Positions 16,345-24,030 of a stretch of 39,861 bases of DNA are shown here, in pieces. The DNA comes from Christensenella sp. UBA7703. Lineage in GTDB: Bacteria; Bacillota; Clostridia; Christensenellales; CAG-138. The notes below the pieces were generated by a model. It ran no database searches. It had not been told where the DNA came from and was given only the letters and a program-made list of their open reading frames with translations. Position 1 is the stretch's first letter. Every line of letters starts with the position of its first letter. Made by a program: the position numbers and the translations under genes. The DNA lies in NCBI GenBank assembly GCA_002482505.1, contig DLGD01000011.1:1-39861 (forward strand). Direction: 5' to 3'.

Positions 16345-18912
16345 TTGAAACAGCTCATCGCAATCGACGGAAACAGCCTCATGCATCGCGCTTATCACGC
16401 GCTGCCACCCATGACCACGCGCGCGGGGGTTCCAACCGGCGCGCTGCATGGGTTCCTTAGTATGCTGCTTAAACTGATCGAGCGCAACCCTGACTATCTG
16501 GTTGTTGCGTTTGATATGCACGGGCCGACCTTTCGGCATGAGCAGTTTGACGCGTATAAGGCCGGACGGCGGGAGACGGAGGAAGATCTTCGAACCCAAT
16601 TCCCGCTGCTCAAAGAGCTGCTATGCGAAATGGGCATCGCAATCTGCGAGACGCCGCGCTATGAAGCGGACGATATCCTCGGCACATTCGCTAAAAAATG
16701 TGAAACCGAAGGGATTGACGCGTTGCTGGTCACGGGAGATCGCGACGCGCTCCAGCTCATCTCAGATCGCACACATGTGTTGATGACGAAAAAGGGCATC
16801 AGCGAAACGGTGGAGTTTGACCGCGACGTGCTCAAGGAGCAATATGGTCTCGAACCCGACCGCATGCGCGACCTGAAGGGCCTGATGGGAGATAATTCCG
16901 ACAATATTCCCGGCATCGCAGGCGTAGGCGAAAAGACCGCCATGAAGCTGCTGGAAGAATACGGCACGCTGGAAAATGTTCTGGCGCACGCAGGCGAGGT
17001 CAAAGGCAAACTCGGCGAGAAGATTGCCGCGGGTGCGGACAGCGCAAGGATGAGCTATGAACTTGGCACCATCTGCACAAGCGCACCGATCCCGCTCGCG
17101 ATTGAAGACTGCACCTTCCGCCCGGAAGCGATCAGTGGCGCGCGCACGCGGCTGCTGGAGCTGGAGATGCGCGGACTTGCCGCACGCATCGGCGGCGAAG
17201 CAGCCCCGGAAGCGGCAAAGCAGGCGGAGATTCCTGCTGCGCAGCGAATCGAGCTTGACTCGATTGAAGCCGTACAGGAAGCCATTCAAAAGGCTGCCCC
17301 CATAAAGCAGTTTGCGATTGAAGCAGGGGAAACAGTTCAGTTTGCGTTTTCGCAGAAAACATATTATGAAATCGTACAAGGTGCGGATTTATTCTGCACA
17401 CCGATTGACGAAACCGCGCTCTACGGCGCGTTCAAGCAAATCTTTGAGAACCCGAACTGTGAAGTACTCGCGTTTGATACCAAGCGGCTAAGGCATTTGC
17501 TCGATAAGTTTTCCATAAACCTCAACGCAGTCGTGTTTGATGCGATGATTGCGGATTATCTTCTGGACGCAACGCGCCCCGCAACGAGCTTTGCGATGTT
17601 AGCCGAACGCGTTTGCCCGAGCCAGAAGCCGAATGTTGCCATGTTGTTTTCCATGCGGGAAAGCATGCTTCGCGAACTCGACGAAGCAAACATGACAAAG
17701 CTATATGCCGAGATGGAGCTTCCACTTGCATATGTTCTATATCAAATGGAGCATACAGGGTTTCGGGTGGATCGAGACATTCTCAAGCAACTGCAAGCGC
17801 AGTTTAACGAACAGAGCGAGTCACTTGCCAAACAAATCTACGAGACGACGGGCGAGACGTTTAACATTTTATCGCCGAAACAGCTCGGTGAAGTGCTTTT
17901 TGAAAAGCTTGGTTTGCCGACAGGACGAAAGAACAAGAGCGGTTTTTCGACCGATGCGGATACGCTGGAAGCCCTTGCGGACAAACATCCTGCGATTCCG
18001 ATGATCCTCGAATACCGCTTTATCACGAAGCTCAAGAGTACGTTTGTCGACGGGCTCCTCAACGTGGTCAGCGAGACGAACGACCGTGTGCGGACGCAGT
18101 TTAACCAGTGCGTCACCGCGACGGGGCGCATCTCCAGCACGGAGCCAAACATGCAGAATATACCGGTTCGCACACAGCAGGGCAGAGAGATTCGAAAAGC
18201 ATTTGTAGCCTCCGAGGGGAATGTCCTCGTGGACGCGGACTATTCGCAGATTGAACTTCGTCTCTTGGCGCACATCAGCGGAGACGAGGGGATGATTGCC
18301 GCCTTCAACAGCGGGAAAGACATCCACCGCACGACCGCGAGTGAAGTCTTCCGCGTGCCGTTTGCTGAAGTGACGAGCGAACAGCGTAGCGCGGCAAAAG
18401 CGGTCAATTTCGGCATCGTCTACGGCATCAGCGACTTTGGCCTTGCACGCAACCTCGATATTCCTGTCAAGCGTGCGGGCGAATACATCAAGCTCTATTT
18501 TGATCGTTATCCGGGCGTAAAATCGTATTTGGAAAAGAGCGTTGAGGACGCGAAACGGCTTGGCTATGCGATCACAATGTTTGAACGCAGACGCGCACTA
18601 CCGGAACTCAAAAGCGCCAACTATAACACACGCTCCTTCGGTGAGCGGGTTGCTATGAATATGCCGATTCAGGGAACGGCAGCCGACATCATCAAACTCG
18701 CGATGGTGAAGGTAAGCGACGTGCTGCAAGCACGTGGATTGAAAACCAAGCTTATCTTGCAAGTGCACGACGAACTGATCTTCGACGTGCCGCAGGCGGA
18801 AGCGGATGAAGTGGTCGCGCTTGTCCATGAAAGCATGGAACAGGTGGCCAAGCTTTCCGTCTTGTTGGATGCGGATGTGAAGGTCGGGCACAGTTGGTAT
18901 CAAACCAAATGA
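16345..18912 (+). CDS. polA: DNA polymerase I, probably without proofreading
   Basis: An 855-residue polymerase for gap filling, Okazaki fragment processing and repair. Residues 1 to about 290 form the 5' nuclease, with AIDGNSLMHRAYHALP, RYEADDILGTFAK and GLMGDNSDNIPGIAGVGEKTA. Residues about 295-470 correspond to the 3'-5' exonuclease domain but lack the catalytic DxE motif, showing FAIEAGE where active enzymes have D-x-E, so proofreading is probably lost, as in Bacillus Pol I. The polymerase part has motif A VDADYSQIELRLL, motif B RSAAKAVNFGIVYG and motif C LQVHDELIFDVP. The start is TTG at 16345, with AGGAGG 7 bases before it. It overlaps coaE by 4 bases. Confidence 0.97.
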   Translation: MKQLIAIDGNSLMHRAYHALPPMTTRAGVPTGALHGFLSMLLKLIERNPDYLVVAFDMHGPTFRHEQFDAYKAGRRETEEDLRTQFPLLKELLCEMGIAICETPRYEADDILGTFAKKCETEGIDALLVTGDRDALQLISDRTHVLMTKKGISETVEFDRDVLKEQYGLEPDRMRDLKGLMGDNSDNIPGIAGVGEKTAMKLLEEYGTLENVLAHAGEVKGKLGEKIAAGADSARMSYELGTICTSAPIPLAIEDCTFRPEAISGARTRLLELEMRGLAARIGGEAAPEAAKQAEIPAAQRIELDSIEAVQEAIQKAAPIKQFAIEAGETVQFAFSQKTYYEIVQGADLFCTPIDETALYGAFKQIFENPNCEVLAFDTKRLRHLLDKFSINLNAVVFDAMIADYLLDATRPATSFAMLAERVCPSQKPNVAMLFSMRESMLRELDEANMTKLYAEMELPLAYVLYQMEHTGFRVDRDILKQLQAQFNEQSESLAKQIYETTGETFNILSPKQLGEVLFEKLGLPTGRKNKSGFSTDADTLEALADKHPAIPMILEYRFITKLKSTFVDGLLNVVSETNDRVRTQFNQCVTATGRISSTEPNMQNIPVRTQQGREIRKAFVASEGNVLVDADYSQIELRLLAHISGDEGMIAAFNSGKDIHRTTASEVFRVPFAEVTSEQRSAAKAVNFGIVYGISDFGLARNLDIPVKRAGEYIKLYFDRYPGVKSYLEKSVEDAKRLGYAITMFERRRALPELKSANYNTRSFGERVAMNMPIQGTAADIIKLAMVKVSDVLQARGLKTKLILQVHDELIFDVPQAEADEVVALVHESMEQVAKLSVLLDADVKVGHSWYQTK

Positions 18913-19541
18913 CGGCAGAGCACAGACAATATCTTAAAATCGGGCTCACAGGTGGAATTGGCTCCGGCAAGACGACGGCGTCAAAGCGCTTCGCGGCGCT
19001 TGGCGCGCGGGTTTATCATGCGGACGAGATTTCCCGCCGTGCGCTCGACCCCGGCGCGGTTTGTTACGACCGCGTCGTTTCCTCATTCGGGCAGGAGATT
19101 TTGCGGGAGGATGGCACGATCGACCGGAAACGTCTTGGTCAAATCGTGTTTGCCGATGCAGAAAAATTGCAATTGCTCAACGGAATCATCCATCCGTATG
19201 TCATCGACGAACTGTTTGCACGCGCGGAACAAGACCTTGCTGACGAAGAGAACGGAATCGCGATCTTTGAAGTGCCGCTTTTGTTTGAAAGCGGACTTCA
19301 TGAAAAGATGGATCACAACATCGTCGTTTCCAGCACGGAAGAAAACCGCATCCAACGTGTGATGGAGCGGGACAACCTCACACGCGAGCAGGTGCTTTCC
19401 CGAATCCGCGCGCAGATGCCGGAGGAAGAGAAGCTGCTACTCGCGGATTCCGTCCTGCTCAACGACGGTTCCGCAGAGGATCTGCATTGTCAGGTAGACG
19501 CTCTCTATGAAATGCTGAAAGCCGGAGGAACGCGCGCTTGA
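18909..19541 (+). CDS. coaE: Dephospho-CoA kinase
   Basis: A 210-residue kinase that phosphorylates dephospho-CoA on the ribose 3' hydroxyl, the last step of coenzyme A synthesis. The P-loop GLTGGIGSGKTTASKRF lies near the N-terminus. YHADEISRRAL holds the catalytic aspartate region, and VPLLFESGLH is conserved. The ATG at 18909 overlaps the polA stop as ATGA, so translation is coupled. The polA-coaE pairing is common in Firmicutes. It runs by 4 bases into the following transglycosylase gene. Confidence 0.96.
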   Translation: MTAEHRQYLKIGLTGGIGSGKTTASKRFAALGARVYHADEISRRALDPGAVCYDRVVSSFGQEILREDGTIDRKRLGQIVFADAEKLQLLNGIIHPYVIDELFARAEQDLADEENGIAIFEVPLLFESGLHEKMDHNIVVSSTEENRIQRVMERDNLTREQVLSRIRAQMPEEEKLLLADSVLLNDGSAEDLHCQVDALYEMLKAGGTRA

Positions 19542-20218
19542 GCTTGAATGTTGAAAAAAGACGACGTAAACAATCCGGCAAACAGCAAAAGAAGCTCACC
19601 AGCATGCAGATTGCAGTGATCGTTTTAGGCGCAATCCTGCTGCTTGGCGCGCTTGGCTTTGGCGGCTATGTTTGGTATCAAGAAGATCAGTATCAAAAAG
19701 CGCTGGAGAAATATCCAGTTGCTTATACCGATCTGATTTTGAAATTTGCGACGCAGTATCAGCTCGATCCGTATCTCGTTCAGTCGATTATCCGCTGCGA
19801 AAGCAGCAATGACCCAAACGCGGTCAGCCGTGTTGGCGCAATCGGGCTGATGCAGATCATGCCGGACACGGGGGAGTGGATTGGCCACAAGATTGACCCG
19901 GAGCTAGCCTATTCGCTTGATATGCTCACGAACCCTGAAATCAATGTTGAGTACGGCTGCTGGTATTTGAATTTTTTAAGTGAGAGGTTCGACGACAATA
20001 CGATGGAGATCATCGCGGCCTACAACGCCGGGCACGGGACAGTAAAAAACTGGCTGGAAGATGCCCGCTTCTCTAAGGACGGCGAGTTGCTCACCATTCC
20101 TTATGAAGACACCGCAAAATATTATGAAAACGTCATGACCGCTTACGAAAACTATACAACGCTTTATCCCGATCTTTTTACAACCAAAACACAATCTGCG
20201 GCGGTTGTCGGCGGCTAA
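19538..20218 (+). CDS. Membrane-anchored lytic transglycosylase
   Basis: A 226-residue protein predicted to cleave the glycan strands of peptidoglycan. A basic cytoplasmic N-terminus (about 1-22) is followed by one membrane helix at about 23-47. An SLT/goose-lysozyme-like domain spans about 60-215. The catalytic glutamate is in IIRCESSNDPNAVS, followed by GAIGLMQIMP and AAYNAGHGTV, all classic motifs. The start is TTG at 19538, overlapping the coaE stop as TTGA, with GGAGG 9 bases upstream. The ATG at 19547 is in another frame. The short basic N-terminus resembles B. subtilis YjbJ-type enzymes. Its association with coaE and polA is probably a convenience of operon packing. Confidence 0.92.
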   Translation: MSLNVEKRRRKQSGKQQKKLTSMQIAVIVLGAILLLGALGFGGYVWYQEDQYQKALEKYPVAYTDLILKFATQYQLDPYLVQSIIRCESSNDPNAVSRVGAIGLMQIMPDTGEWIGHKIDPELAYSLDMLTNPEINVEYGCWYLNFLSERFDDNTMEIIAAYNAGHGTVKNWLEDARFSKDGELLTIPYEDTAKYYENVMTAYENYTTLYPDLFTTKTQSAAVVGG

Positions 20219-20233
20219 ATCACGTGCTATACT
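20205..20233 (+). promoter_or_regulatory. Probable promoter of lspA
   Basis: TTGTCG (20205-20210), a 17-base spacer and TATACT (20228-20233). It overlaps the end of the transglycosylase gene and would start transcription about 20 bases before the lspA start. Confidence 0.5.
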
Positions 20234-20260
20234 GAATCAAACCAACCGGAGGATACCATC

Positions 20261-20809
20261 TTGCTCGAACTCATCATCATCGTTGTATTGCTTGCGCTGG
20301 ATCAGATCTCGAAGTATCTGGTGCAACTCTATCTTTCACCCGTCGGCAGCAGCGTCCCCGTTATCGATGGGTTTTTGCAACTGACCAACGTACACAACAC
20401 CGGCGCTGCATGGGGCATGCTGGAAGGATTTCGTTGGCTGTTTATTCCGTTGACGCTGATTGTTGCCGGCGCGCTTGTGTTTGTGATCATTCGCTTCCAC
20501 AAAAAGCTTTCTGTTTTCTCGCGAATTACGCTCGCGCTGCTGTTTGCGGGCGCGGTCGGCAATTTTATCGACAGAGTGTTGCTTTCCTTTGTGCGTGATT
20601 TTGTGGACATCACGCCGCTGTTTTCGTTCCCTGTGTTCAACGTTGCGGACAGCGCGCTGAGTATCGGCTGCATCATGCTCGTCATCGACGCTCTGCTTTT
20701 GAAAGAAAAGTCCTTGTTTGAACGCGTGACGTTTAAAAAAGAAGTACCCGCAGGGGAAAAGCCTATTGAGGCTGCTAAACCCGGCGATTCAAAACACACC
20801 GATGCCTGA
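20261..20809 (+). CDS. lspA: Lipoprotein signal peptidase II
   Basis: A 182-residue membrane aspartyl protease that removes signal peptides from prolipoproteins after lipidation. Four hydrophobic helices are visible. The family motifs are VHNTGAAWGML and GNFIDRVLL, with the first catalytic aspartate in FVDITPLFSFPVFNVADSA and the second in the NVADSA part of that run. The C-terminal tail of about 30 residues after the last helix is longer and more charged than usual. The start is TTG at 20261 with GGAGG 8 bases before it. It overlaps the pseudouridine synthase gene by 8 bases. A likely client, the DUF885 lipoprotein, is encoded two genes downstream. Confidence 0.95.
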   Translation: MLELIIIVVLLALDQISKYLVQLYLSPVGSSVPVIDGFLQLTNVHNTGAAWGMLEGFRWLFIPLTLIVAGALVFVIIRFHKKLSVFSRITLALLFAGAVGNFIDRVLLSFVRDFVDITPLFSFPVFNVADSALSIGCIMLVIDALLLKEKSLFERVTFKKEVPAGEKPIEAAKPGDSKHTDA

Positions 20810-21755
20810 GCAGGAGAGCATCCTTTGCGGCGCATCCGGTCGGCTGGACTCGTTTGTCGCCGCCGAGACGGAGCTTTCGCGCACGCAGGCGCAACGAATG
20901 ATTCGTGAAGGCGACATCTTGCTCAACGGCAAATCGGTCAAGCCAAACGTTACCGTTTCCATAGGGGATTTGGTCGACATCACCTATCCCGATCCGGTAG
21001 AGACCGATGTTCTGCCGGAGAATATCCCGCTGGATATCCTCTATGAAGACGAGGATCTGCTCGTGGTCAACAAGCCGCAGGGCATGGTGGTGCATCCCGC
21101 GCCGGGCCACGCGAGCGGCACGTTGGTCAACGCGCTGCTTTACCACATTCGCGATCTTTCGGGCATTGGCGGAGAGCTTCGCCCCGGAATTGTTCACCGT
21201 ATCGACCGCATGACGTCCGGCCTGCTTGTGGTCGCAAAAAATGATACGGCACACAGGGCACTGAGCGAACAGTTTCGCGACCACAGCGCGCATAGAAGCT
21301 ATGTGGCGTTGGTCGACGGAAACATTCGTGAAGAGAGTGGCACAGTGGACGCGCCGCTTGCACGGCATCCCGTCGATCGAAAGAAAATGGCGATTGTGCC
21401 GGGCGGCAGGGACGCCGTCACGCATTGGCAGATTGCCGCGCGGTACGGGCAGTATACGTTGCTGCAAATCGAACTGGAAACGGGCAGGACGCATCAGATT
21501 CGCGTACATCTATACAGCATTCAGCATCCCGTCACGGGGGACGATGTCTATGGGCGGGAGAAGCGCCCGTTCGGGTTGATCGGGCAGGCACTGCACGGCT
21601 ATCGCCTGACCTTCCGACACCCAAGGAGCGGGGAACCGTTGGTATTCTACGCGCCGTTGCCGGACTATTTTTCACAAGCGCTGGCAAAGGCAGGCGAAAA
21701 GGCGGATGCAGCCGAGATACTGTCCCGGCTACAATCTCTCGAACAAAAATCCTAA
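20802..21755 (+). CDS. RluA-family pseudouridine synthase
   Basis: A 317-residue enzyme that isomerises specific uridines in ribosomal RNA to pseudouridine. An N-terminal S4 RNA-binding domain is visible (SRTQAQRMIREGDILLNGKS). The catalytic domain carries the aspartate in HRIDRMTSGLLVVAKN, preceded by LLVVNKPQGMVVHPAPGH, and later LETGRTHQIRVHL. These are RluD/YlyB-type features. Gene order lspA then ylyB-like is shared with Bacillus. The ATG at 20802 overlaps the lspA stop. A TTG at 20766 would add 12 residues and has AGGGG upstream, so the start is not certain. Confidence 0.93.
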   Translation: MPEQESILCGASGRLDSFVAAETELSRTQAQRMIREGDILLNGKSVKPNVTVSIGDLVDITYPDPVETDVLPENIPLDILYEDEDLLVVNKPQGMVVHPAPGHASGTLVNALLYHIRDLSGIGGELRPGIVHRIDRMTSGLLVVAKNDTAHRALSEQFRDHSAHRSYVALVDGNIREESGTVDAPLARHPVDRKKMAIVPGGRDAVTHWQIAARYGQYTLLQIELETGRTHQIRVHLYSIQHPVTGDDVYGREKRPFGLIGQALHGYRLTFRHPRSGEPLVFYAPLPDYFSQALAKAGEKADAAEILSRLQSLEQKS

Positions 21756-21791
21756 GCAAGGCGAGTGAATCTAGCATTAAAGGAGAAACCA

Positions 21792-23666
21792 ATGAACCAA
21801 AACGGGAACAGACTGAGCAAATTGACTGCGCTTGTGATGGCGCTTATTCTCTTGATGAGCCTATTTTCCGGTTGTAAACTGCCGGACAATACCGTCACGG
21901 AACCGATTACAATTGAATCCAGTAACACAGATGCGCCGGGGCAGGCGGAAGCGACCCCTGTGCCTGAGCCGACTTTTCAGGTCAGCGAAACAGCAGAGGC
22001 TGCGTTTCATGCGCTGGATCTGGACGTGTTCCGCTGGTATGTGACGAGTGATGGCTATTCGTTCCACATGTTTGTCGATAATCCCGCAAGCTATCAAATC
22101 GATCATGCGAGTGTGCCGATGACGCTTGGCGAGTTCACCGAGGAAGACACGACGCGTATCAAAAACGACAGCAAGGCCTTTTTAGAGAAGCTTGACGCGA
22201 TCAACCGCGAAGAGCTCAAACCGGAGTCGCAGTTCTCCTACGATGTGTTGCATCAAATCTTGGAGGATGACGCACCTGATTCGGACTACTCTTATTACTA
22301 TGAACCGTTGACGGAATACAGCGGGCTGCATTCCAATATGCCGCTTTCCTTTGCGCTGTTTGAACTGAAAAACGTTCAGGATGTAGAGGATTATCTCACG
22401 CTCCTGGCGGATATGCCGCGCTATATGGGTCAGGTGCTTGCCTATGAGCAGAAGCGTGCGGAACTCGGCATGTTTATGACCGAACCCGCTTTGGATAAGA
22501 TTCTCGAAGGCTGCAAGGCAATCATCGACGCAAAGGATACAACATTCCTCTATGTTACGTTTGAAGAAGGGATCGACAAACTTACCGATCTGACGCCGGA
22601 GCAAGCGAAGCAGTATAAGGATATAAACAGTAACCTGCTGAAAACAGAATACATCAGCTCGTTCCAAACGCTCTATGACGGGCTGGACAAGCTCCGCAAG
22701 AACTGCCGCAGCTATGAAGAAGCAGTGAAGTTTAACGAGGCCCACAAGGACTATTTTGAATTGACGATGCAGGAAGACGGCTGCAATTCGCTCTCTGTGG
22801 AAGAGAACCTCGAGATGCTCAAAACAGAACTGCAATACTTGTTCTATGATTTCCAGCAGATTGCAGCCAAAAAACCGGACATATATGACGCGGTACCCAA
22901 TATGACCAGCGGAAATATGCAGCAGGATCTTGATTATCTCCAGACGTTGATTCAGCCATTGCTGCCGGTTTTACCGGAACACAATCTGACATTGACAGAC
23001 GTGCCGGAGGAGCTGCAGGGGCAGTTTGCGCCCGCGGCTTATGTCATCCCCGCCATGGATGACTGGAAGGATAACACGATCTACATCAACACCGCAACCC
23101 CGGACCCGACGCTGCTCTTAACGCTTGCGCACGAGGGCTACCCTGGACATATGTATCAATACATCTATCAGCGTAGCCAGGATCATCTGGGGCTCATGCA
23201 GCGCGCGGCAAACTTTAGTGGCTATGCCGAAGGCTGGGCACAGTTCGCGGAGTTTTTGACGGTTGAAAACCAAACCAAATATGATCCGGATGTTGCGCGG
23301 TTCTATTTTGACTACAGCATGATGCTAAACGCGATTCTTCCCGCGATCGTCAGCATTCTGGTCAACTACTATGGTTACACGGAAGCTGCGGTTGAAAACG
23401 CAATCTCCGGCTTTGGTTTTGATGGCGAGTATATCACGCCGTTGTTCTACAACACCGTAATCGATCAGCCATACTATTACTTCGATTATGCGATCGGTTA
23501 CAGTCAACTGGCGCAGCTTTATCGCGAAACAGAAAATGAACTTGGCGATAAGTTTGATATGGCAGCGTTCCTCAAAACCTATCTTGACCTTGGGCCCGGC
23601 AATTTTGACTTGGTTCGGGAGCAGGTAGACGTTTGGGCGGACGGACTTTTACAGGACGCCGCATAA
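21792..23666 (+). CDS. DUF885-type lipoprotein, putative zinc peptidase
   Basis: A 624-residue secreted lipoprotein. The signal peptide has a basic start, a hydrophobic core and ends SLFSGC, making Cys28 the lipidated residue; a phenylalanine at -3 is atypical. A Pro/Thr-rich spacer of about 40 residues follows. The rest looks like the DUF885 family: LAHEGYPGHMYQ (about residues 450-460) is an HExxH-like zinc motif, and FSGYAEGWAQFAE supplies a candidate further glutamate ligand. Family members are predicted peptidases on the outer face of the membrane; substrates are mostly unknown. AAAGGAG lies 6 bases before the ATG. The next unit has its own promoter, so this is the last gene of the lspA cluster. 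Confidence 0.85.
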   Translation: MNQNGNRLSKLTALVMALILLMSLFSGCKLPDNTVTEPITIESSNTDAPGQAEATPVPEPTFQVSETAEAAFHALDLDVFRWYVTSDGYSFHMFVDNPASYQIDHASVPMTLGEFTEEDTTRIKNDSKAFLEKLDAINREELKPESQFSYDVLHQILEDDAPDSDYSYYYEPLTEYSGLHSNMPLSFALFELKNVQDVEDYLTLLADMPRYMGQVLAYEQKRAELGMFMTEPALDKILEGCKAIIDAKDTTFLYVTFEEGIDKLTDLTPEQAKQYKDINSNLLKTEYISSFQTLYDGLDKLRKNCRSYEEAVKFNEAHKDYFELTMQEDGCNSLSVEENLEMLKTELQYLFYDFQQIAAKKPDIYDAVPNMTSGNMQQDLDYLQTLIQPLLPVLPEHNLTLTDVPEELQGQFAPAAYVIPAMDDWKDNTIYINTATPDPTLLLTLAHEGYPGHMYQYIYQRSQDHLGLMQRAANFSGYAEGWAQFAEFLTVENQTKYDPDVARFYFDYSMMLNAILPAIVSILVNYYGYTEAAVENAISGFGFDGEYITPLFYNTVIDQPYYYFDYAIGYSQLAQLYRETENELGDKFDMAAFLKTYLDLGPGNFDLVREQVDVWADGLLQDAA

Positions 23667-23672
23667 GAGCGC

Positions 23673-23701
23673 TTGACAAAACCACAAGTTTCGGCTAGAC
23701 T
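23673..23701 (+). promoter_or_regulatory. Promoter of the valS T-box transcript
   Basis: A perfect TTGACA (23673-23678), 17 bases, then TAGACT (23696-23701). It begins just after the lipoprotein stop codon, and transcription would start near 23708, immediately before the T-box leader. Confidence 0.8.
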
Positions 23702-23708
23702 GACGACA

Positions 23709-23985
23709 ATTGATGATCTATATTGATCGGCTAAGAAGATGAGGAGTACGCGCGTTTGACGCACCAGAGAGACCGCTGCCATGCTGAAAGGCGGTTTGCG
23801 AATCAAGACGCGGAAGGTCGCATCTGAGCCGGACATGCGAACGAAAACACAATAGCATGTCCCGAATATTCCACGTTACGGAATCTGAGAGGAACATTAC
23901 ACATTCATTTTGTACGTGTTGTGTTCAACAAAGGTGGTACCGCGAGCGTCCGCTTCGTCCTTTGGCGAAGCGGGCGTTTTTTATT
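23709..23985 (+). promoter_or_regulatory. Valine T-box riboswitch leader
   Basis: A leader of about 275 bases that senses uncharged tRNA-Val and controls valS. The T-box sequence AAAGGTGGTACCGCG (about 23929-23943) is unmistakable; its GGT part should pair with the tRNA 3' end. Stem I is closed by CGGCT and GATG in 23728-23745, pairing with CATC and AGCCG at about 23821-23832. A likely specifier codon, GTC (valine), lies at 23817-23819, followed by a purine. The terminator (23947-23982) competes with an antiterminator formed using the T-box. The specifier was placed by eye and could be off by a base. Confidence 0.9.
23947..23982 (+). terminator. Regulated terminator of the valine T-box
   Basis: CGTCCGCTTCG (23947-23957) pairs with CGAAGCGGGCG (23966-23976), with one G-U pair and an 8-base loop, then six T. 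It is formed when valine tRNA is charged. Confidence 0.9.
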
Positions 23986-24030
23986 TGGCAAAATTTGATG
24001 AAGCGATTACAGGATAGGGAGAGAAACACT

